Source: Kiritimatiellia bacterium (GTDB lineage: Bacteria > Verrucomicrobiota > Kiritimatiellia > RFP12 > DVOR01). Taken from it: 8,941 bases of DNA. A model generated the notes under the pieces. The model was not told the DNA's origin and did not search any database. It saw nothing but the letters and a program-made list of their open reading frames with translations. Location: assembly GCA_017457555.1 (NCBI GenBank), contig JAFTHG010000215.1, positions 1 through 8,941 of the forward strand, written 5' to 3'. The position numbers were made by a program, and so were the translations under genes. Below are positions 7,375 to 8,941 of this stretch, in pieces (position 1 is the stretch's first letter; each line of letters begins with the position of its first letter).

Positions 7375-7385
7375 CGGTGATGTGA

Positions 7386-8381
7386 TTAGCCCTCAATGTG
7401 GTGAAGACCAAGCGAGTGGAGGGTGTCATGAAGTGCGGAAAGGCTATCGGCTTGAGGTGCAACCACACAAATCTTTCCCGGATAGATCTGGTAACCTTCC
7501 CGGTAATAGGCAGGTGTGAGATTGGGCATAAAAACATTGGCCCCGGAGGAAAGCCCCCGGATGCGCCCAGCTTCCGGATCAAGGGAGGAGAGGGCGGTGG
7601 TTGAGGGAATATTGGCAGAAGGCAGCAACAAACGGGCCACGGCATAGCACCGGCAGGTAAAATCAACCGAAACCGGCACTTCTGAGTCTTGGTCGCCCTG
7701 TCCGAGTGGCGTTTCCGGATGTCTGAGGTAGGGGCCGAGCCCCACCATGTCAAGTTGCAACGCTTGAAAGGTCAGCAGATCCTCAATTAGCGAATCTAAC
7801 GTTTGTCCCGGGATGCCGAGCATAATGCCACTCCCGATTTCATACCCTTGCGCCTTCATACGGCGTAATTGGGCAATGCGCGGATGGTCACCAGTTGTGG
7901 GCGCGCCAGGATGAATATGGGCAAAAAGTGCGCGATCCGTGGTTTCAAACCGCAAAAGATAGCGATCCGCACCGGCTTCACGCCACGCTGCCGTATCGGC
8001 CTCACTGCGTTCACCCAGAGAGAGCGTGACCCGTTGCCCGGTTTCAACCTTGATGCGGTGAATCAGGTGGGCGACACGCTCACGCGTCCAAAGCCGTTCG
8101 TTCTCGCCCGCCTGTAAGACCACCGTCCCAAAGTGGAGCGTTTGAGCCAAAGCCGCACATGCCACAATCTCATCATCCGTCAACGCATAGCGGCGAACGT
8201 TGGCATTGCTATGCCGCATACCACAGTAGAGACAATCCCGCAAACAAATACTGGAAAGTTCAATTAATCCACGCAAAAACACGCCCGTCCCCTTGGTCTG
8301 CAACCGCACTGCTTGCGCTTCTTTGAAAAGCGCATCAGCAGAAGGGGCCGTTAAAATGGTTCTGATTTCCTGACGTGTCAT
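7386..8381 (-). CDS. hydE: [FeFe]-hydrogenase maturation radical SAM enzyme HydE
   Basis: A 331-residue radical SAM protein. HydE works with HydF and HydG to build the H-cluster of [FeFe]-hydrogenase, acting on the HydG product on the way to the dithiomethylamine bridge. The radical SAM cluster motif is C-x3-C-x2-C: Cys46, Cys50 and Cys53 in SSICLRDCLYCG, preceded by RGLIELS. HydE-specific blocks follow: YEIGSGIMLGIPGQT (180-194), VGLGPYLRHPETPL (213-226), IPSTTALSSL (258-267), SSGANVFMPNLTP (278-290) and YPGKIC (300-305). These separate it from the related PylB and BioB. The second cysteine set near the C terminus that some HydE proteins (for example T. maritima) use for an accessory cluster is absent after KIC; that cluster is known to be dispensable. 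The frame extends to an ATG at 8492, but family alignment and loss of resemblance upstream favour the ATG at 8381. No hydF, hydG or hydrogenase gene is in the window. Confidence 0.92.
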   Translation of the reverse strand: MTRQEIRTILTAPSADALFKEAQAVRLQTKGTGVFLRGLIELSSICLRDCLYCGMRHSNANVRRYALTDDEIVACAALAQTLHFGTVVLQAGENERLWTRERVAHLIHRIKVETGQRVTLSLGERSEADTAAWREAGADRYLLRFETTDRALFAHIHPGAPTTGDHPRIAQLRRMKAQGYEIGSGIMLGIPGQTLDSLIEDLLTFQALQLDMVGLGPYLRHPETPLGQGDQDSEVPVSVDFTCRCYAVARLLLPSANIPSTTALSSLDPEAGRIRGLSSGANVFMPNLTPAYYREGYQIYPGKICVVAPQADSLSALHDTLHSLGLHHIEG

Positions 8382-8412
8382 ACCAGTAGTGTAGCATAAA
8401 GTGTATGATTCC

Positions 8413-8438
8413 GCAGTTGCTTTCCATAATAGAACTGC
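8413..8438. repeat. Short inverted repeat flanking the candidate hydE -10 box
   Basis: GCAGTT (8413-8418) and AACTGC (8433-8438) are inverted copies 14 bases apart, with the candidate -10 hexamer in between. Six-base arms occur by chance at moderate frequency, so this is only suggestive, but its place next to the stronger palindrome at 8442-8465 makes a compound operator possible. Confidence 0.3.
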
Positions 8439-8452
8439 ATAATCTGGCGCAA
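8426..8452 (-). promoter_or_regulatory. hydE: Candidate hydE promoter
   Basis: Read on the minus strand, TATTAT (8431-8426) matches five of six positions of the -10 consensus and TTGCGC (8452-8447) is a poor -35 box only 15 bases upstream. Transcription would start near 8419, about 38 bases before the hydE ATG. The weak -35 and short spacing would suit an activated promoter, and inverted repeats overlap both boxes. Other weak candidates exist nearer the ATG. Confidence 0.3.
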
Positions 8453-8465
8453 GGGTGCGCCAGAT
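8442..8465. promoter_or_regulatory. 9-bp-arm palindrome upstream of hydE, possible operator
   Basis: ATCTGGCGC (8442-8450) and GCGCCAGAT (8457-8465) are perfect inverted copies around six bases (AAGGGT). The site lies 60 to 84 bases upstream of the hydE ATG and overlaps the candidate -35 box. No T tract follows on either strand, so it does not look like a terminator. It could bind a dimeric regulator of hydE, or form the last hairpin of the structured region to its right. Which regulator would bind is unknown. Confidence 0.5.
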
Positions 8466-8481
8466 GCCGAACCAGGAAACC

Positions 8482-8563
8482 CGTTTAAGCAAATGGAGGC
8501 AGGGCTTTTCTGGCTCGCCGTGGCGTAGCAGAGTCGAGCATACTAAACGTTTTGCGTTTAAGC
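8482..8563 (+). repeat. Direct repeat pair CGTTTAAGC
   Basis: The 9-base sequence CGTTTAAGC occurs at 8482-8490 and again at 8555-8563, exactly 73 bases apart. The second copy also forms the 3' arm of the TAAACG/CGTTTA hairpin. The two copies bracket the possible three-way junction. No gene is associated with them. Confidence 0.5.
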
Positions 8564-8610
8564 GTTCGCTCCATCGTCACTTCTCACTGCTTTCTTCTTT
8601 TCTGCCCACG

Positions 8611-8736
8611 CTGGCAGTCCTGCGGCGCAGCCACTACATGCTTAGCAGGGGCGGTGTCGATCTGTCTCGGACGGAGCGAGCACCGCACCTTTTTGCGTCT
8701 TTGCGGTAAAAATCTGGCAGTGCTATGGAGCGCAGC
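8611..8736 (+). repeat. Imperfect direct repeat CTGGCAGT...GCGCAGC
   Basis: CTGGCAGT occurs at 8611-8618 and 8714-8721, and each copy is followed 6 to 8 bases later by GCGCAGC (8625-8631 and 8730-8736). The two units of about 21 to 23 bases are thus related and offset by a little over 100 bases, which suggests an old duplication or two copies of a small intergenic unit. Confidence 0.45.
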
Positions 8737-8740
8737 AAGG

Positions 8741-8941
8741 TCACTTTTTTCACTTTTGGGCGTGATTTTTCACGATTTGAAAATTTTTCTTGTTGATTTG
8801 CCTTTTCCGCTCATTTTGGGTCAAAAAAGGGCTTTTTGCACACGTTTGTAAAATGAGTGTAAGTCTTTGAAGTGCAGTGACTTATGCTGAAAATCGCCCT
8901 AAATCAACTCGTCTACAGCGGCTTCGTTGCTAAAAAAGTGC
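8741..8941. other. AT-rich non-coding end of window
   Basis: This stretch is clearly richer in A and T than the preceding 270 bases, with runs such as TTTTTT and AAAATTTTT, and has no convincing gene on either strand. It contains a small perfect hairpin, CGTGA-TTTT-TCACG (8761-8774). On the minus strand a frame is open from the window edge to a TAG at 8901-8899 and reads ...FFSNEAAVDELI, which could be the last codons of a leftward gene lying beyond the window; 14 codons are too few to support it. The abrupt shift in composition near 8740 suggests a junction, for example with the flank of a mobile element, but no terminal inverted repeat or target duplication can be shown. Confidence 0.4.

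Larger units (their letters stand above)
8466..8740. other. Non-coding, structure-rich intergenic region
   Basis: No frame here looks like a real protein; the open frames are short, rich in Arg and Ser, and resemble no family I know. The stretch holds many short complementary segments: ATGGAG (8493-8498) with CTCCAT (8569-8574), enclosing GCTCG/CGAGC (8513-8517, 8535-8539) and TAAACG/CGTTTA (8544-8549, 8555-8560), which together could fold as a three-way junction; CTGCC/GGCAG (8602-8606, 8613-8617); CTGCG-G-CGCAG (8620-8630); and AGGGGCGGTG/CACCGCACCT (8647-8656, 8681-8690, one mismatch). It also contains direct repeats (listed separately). It could be a dispersed intergenic repeat, a non-coding RNA or the remnant of a mobile element. 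It matches none of tmRNA, RNase P RNA, 6S RNA or tRNA by eye. Confidence 0.5.

Noticed and set aside
7118..7753. Minus-strand open frame of 211 codons across the hydE-xerD junction
   Set aside because: It lies in another frame over two well-recognised genes and reads as a Pro/His/Arg-rich shadow.
8382..8492. N-terminal extension of HydE by 37 residues from an ATG at 8492
   Set aside because: The extension covers the inverted repeats and candidate promoter, resembles no HydE sequence, and HydE proteins normally begin shortly before the segment encoded from 8381.
8455..8709. Plus-strand open frame of 84 codons (MRQMPNQETRLSKW...)
   Set aside because: It runs through the palindromes and repeats, has a skewed Arg/Ser/Leu/His make-up and no family resemblance or ribosome-binding site. 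It is probably a chance frame in a structured repeat.
8466..8740. CRISPR array, tRNA or attachment site
   Set aside because: The direct repeats are too short, too few and unevenly spaced for CRISPR; no cloverleaf can be drawn around the TTCG sequences; no dif-like site was recognised despite the nearby Xer gene.
8552..8851. Plus-strand open frame of 99 codons
   Set aside because: It crosses the composition shift near 8740, has no ribosome-binding site and its hydrophobic tail comes from the AT-rich runs. There is no sign of coding constraint.
8899..8941. 3' end of a minus-strand gene or transposase entering from the right
   Set aside because: Only 14 codons are visible, an open length expected by chance, and no recognisable motif is present. 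It is kept only as a note.

Overview
The window reads as a conserved housekeeping stretch of a bacterial chromosome of roughly even base composition, ending in about 560 bases with no convincing gene. No phage gene, defence system, CRISPR array or intact transposase is visible. The organism cannot be fixed from this sequence. An anaerobic or fermentative Gram-negative lineage is suggested by hydE (maturation of [FeFe]-hydrogenase) together with a full SEDS-type cell-wall polymerase. The mix of genes, and a Dus enzyme that resembles the type I know from Bacteroidetes and PVC bacteria, would fit a gut-type PVC relative such as Lentisphaerota or Kiritimatiellota, but this is a weak inference. Shine-Dalgarno sequences are weak or absent before several genes.

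Layout of the plus strand: the 3' end of a LysM-domain protein, closed by a strong intrinsic terminator; ftsW with a HAD-family phosphatase that overlaps it by 8 bases and probably starts at TTG; a candidate extended -10 promoter followed by a SurA/PpiC-type peptidyl-prolyl isomerase without a signal peptide, closed by a second strong terminator; then tex (RNA-binding, transcription-associated) and, two bases after it, a tRNA-dihydrouridine synthase. A perfect 14-bp hairpin then separates the plus-strand genes from two convergent minus-strand genes.

Minus strand: hydE, then 11 bases later a XerC/XerD tyrosine recombinase, probably one transcript read leftwards. The hydE 5' region carries a 9-bp-arm palindrome and a second inverted repeat around a candidate -10 box, the most plausible regulatory site here. 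From there to the window end lies a non-coding region: a structured part with several inverted repeats and short direct repeats, then an AT-rich part. It may be a dispersed intergenic repeat or the decayed flank of a mobile element, but this cannot be decided from one copy.

Functionally the genes fall into wall synthesis and division (LysM protein, FtsW), RNA and translation maintenance (Tex, Dus), protein folding (PpiC-like), chromosome dimer resolution (Xer) and hydrogen metabolism (HydE). I do not see evidence for a new multi-gene system. The main oddities are two substituted glycines in a conserved FtsW loop, the missing signal peptide of the SurA-like protein, a hydE without hydF or hydG beside it, and the structured end region.
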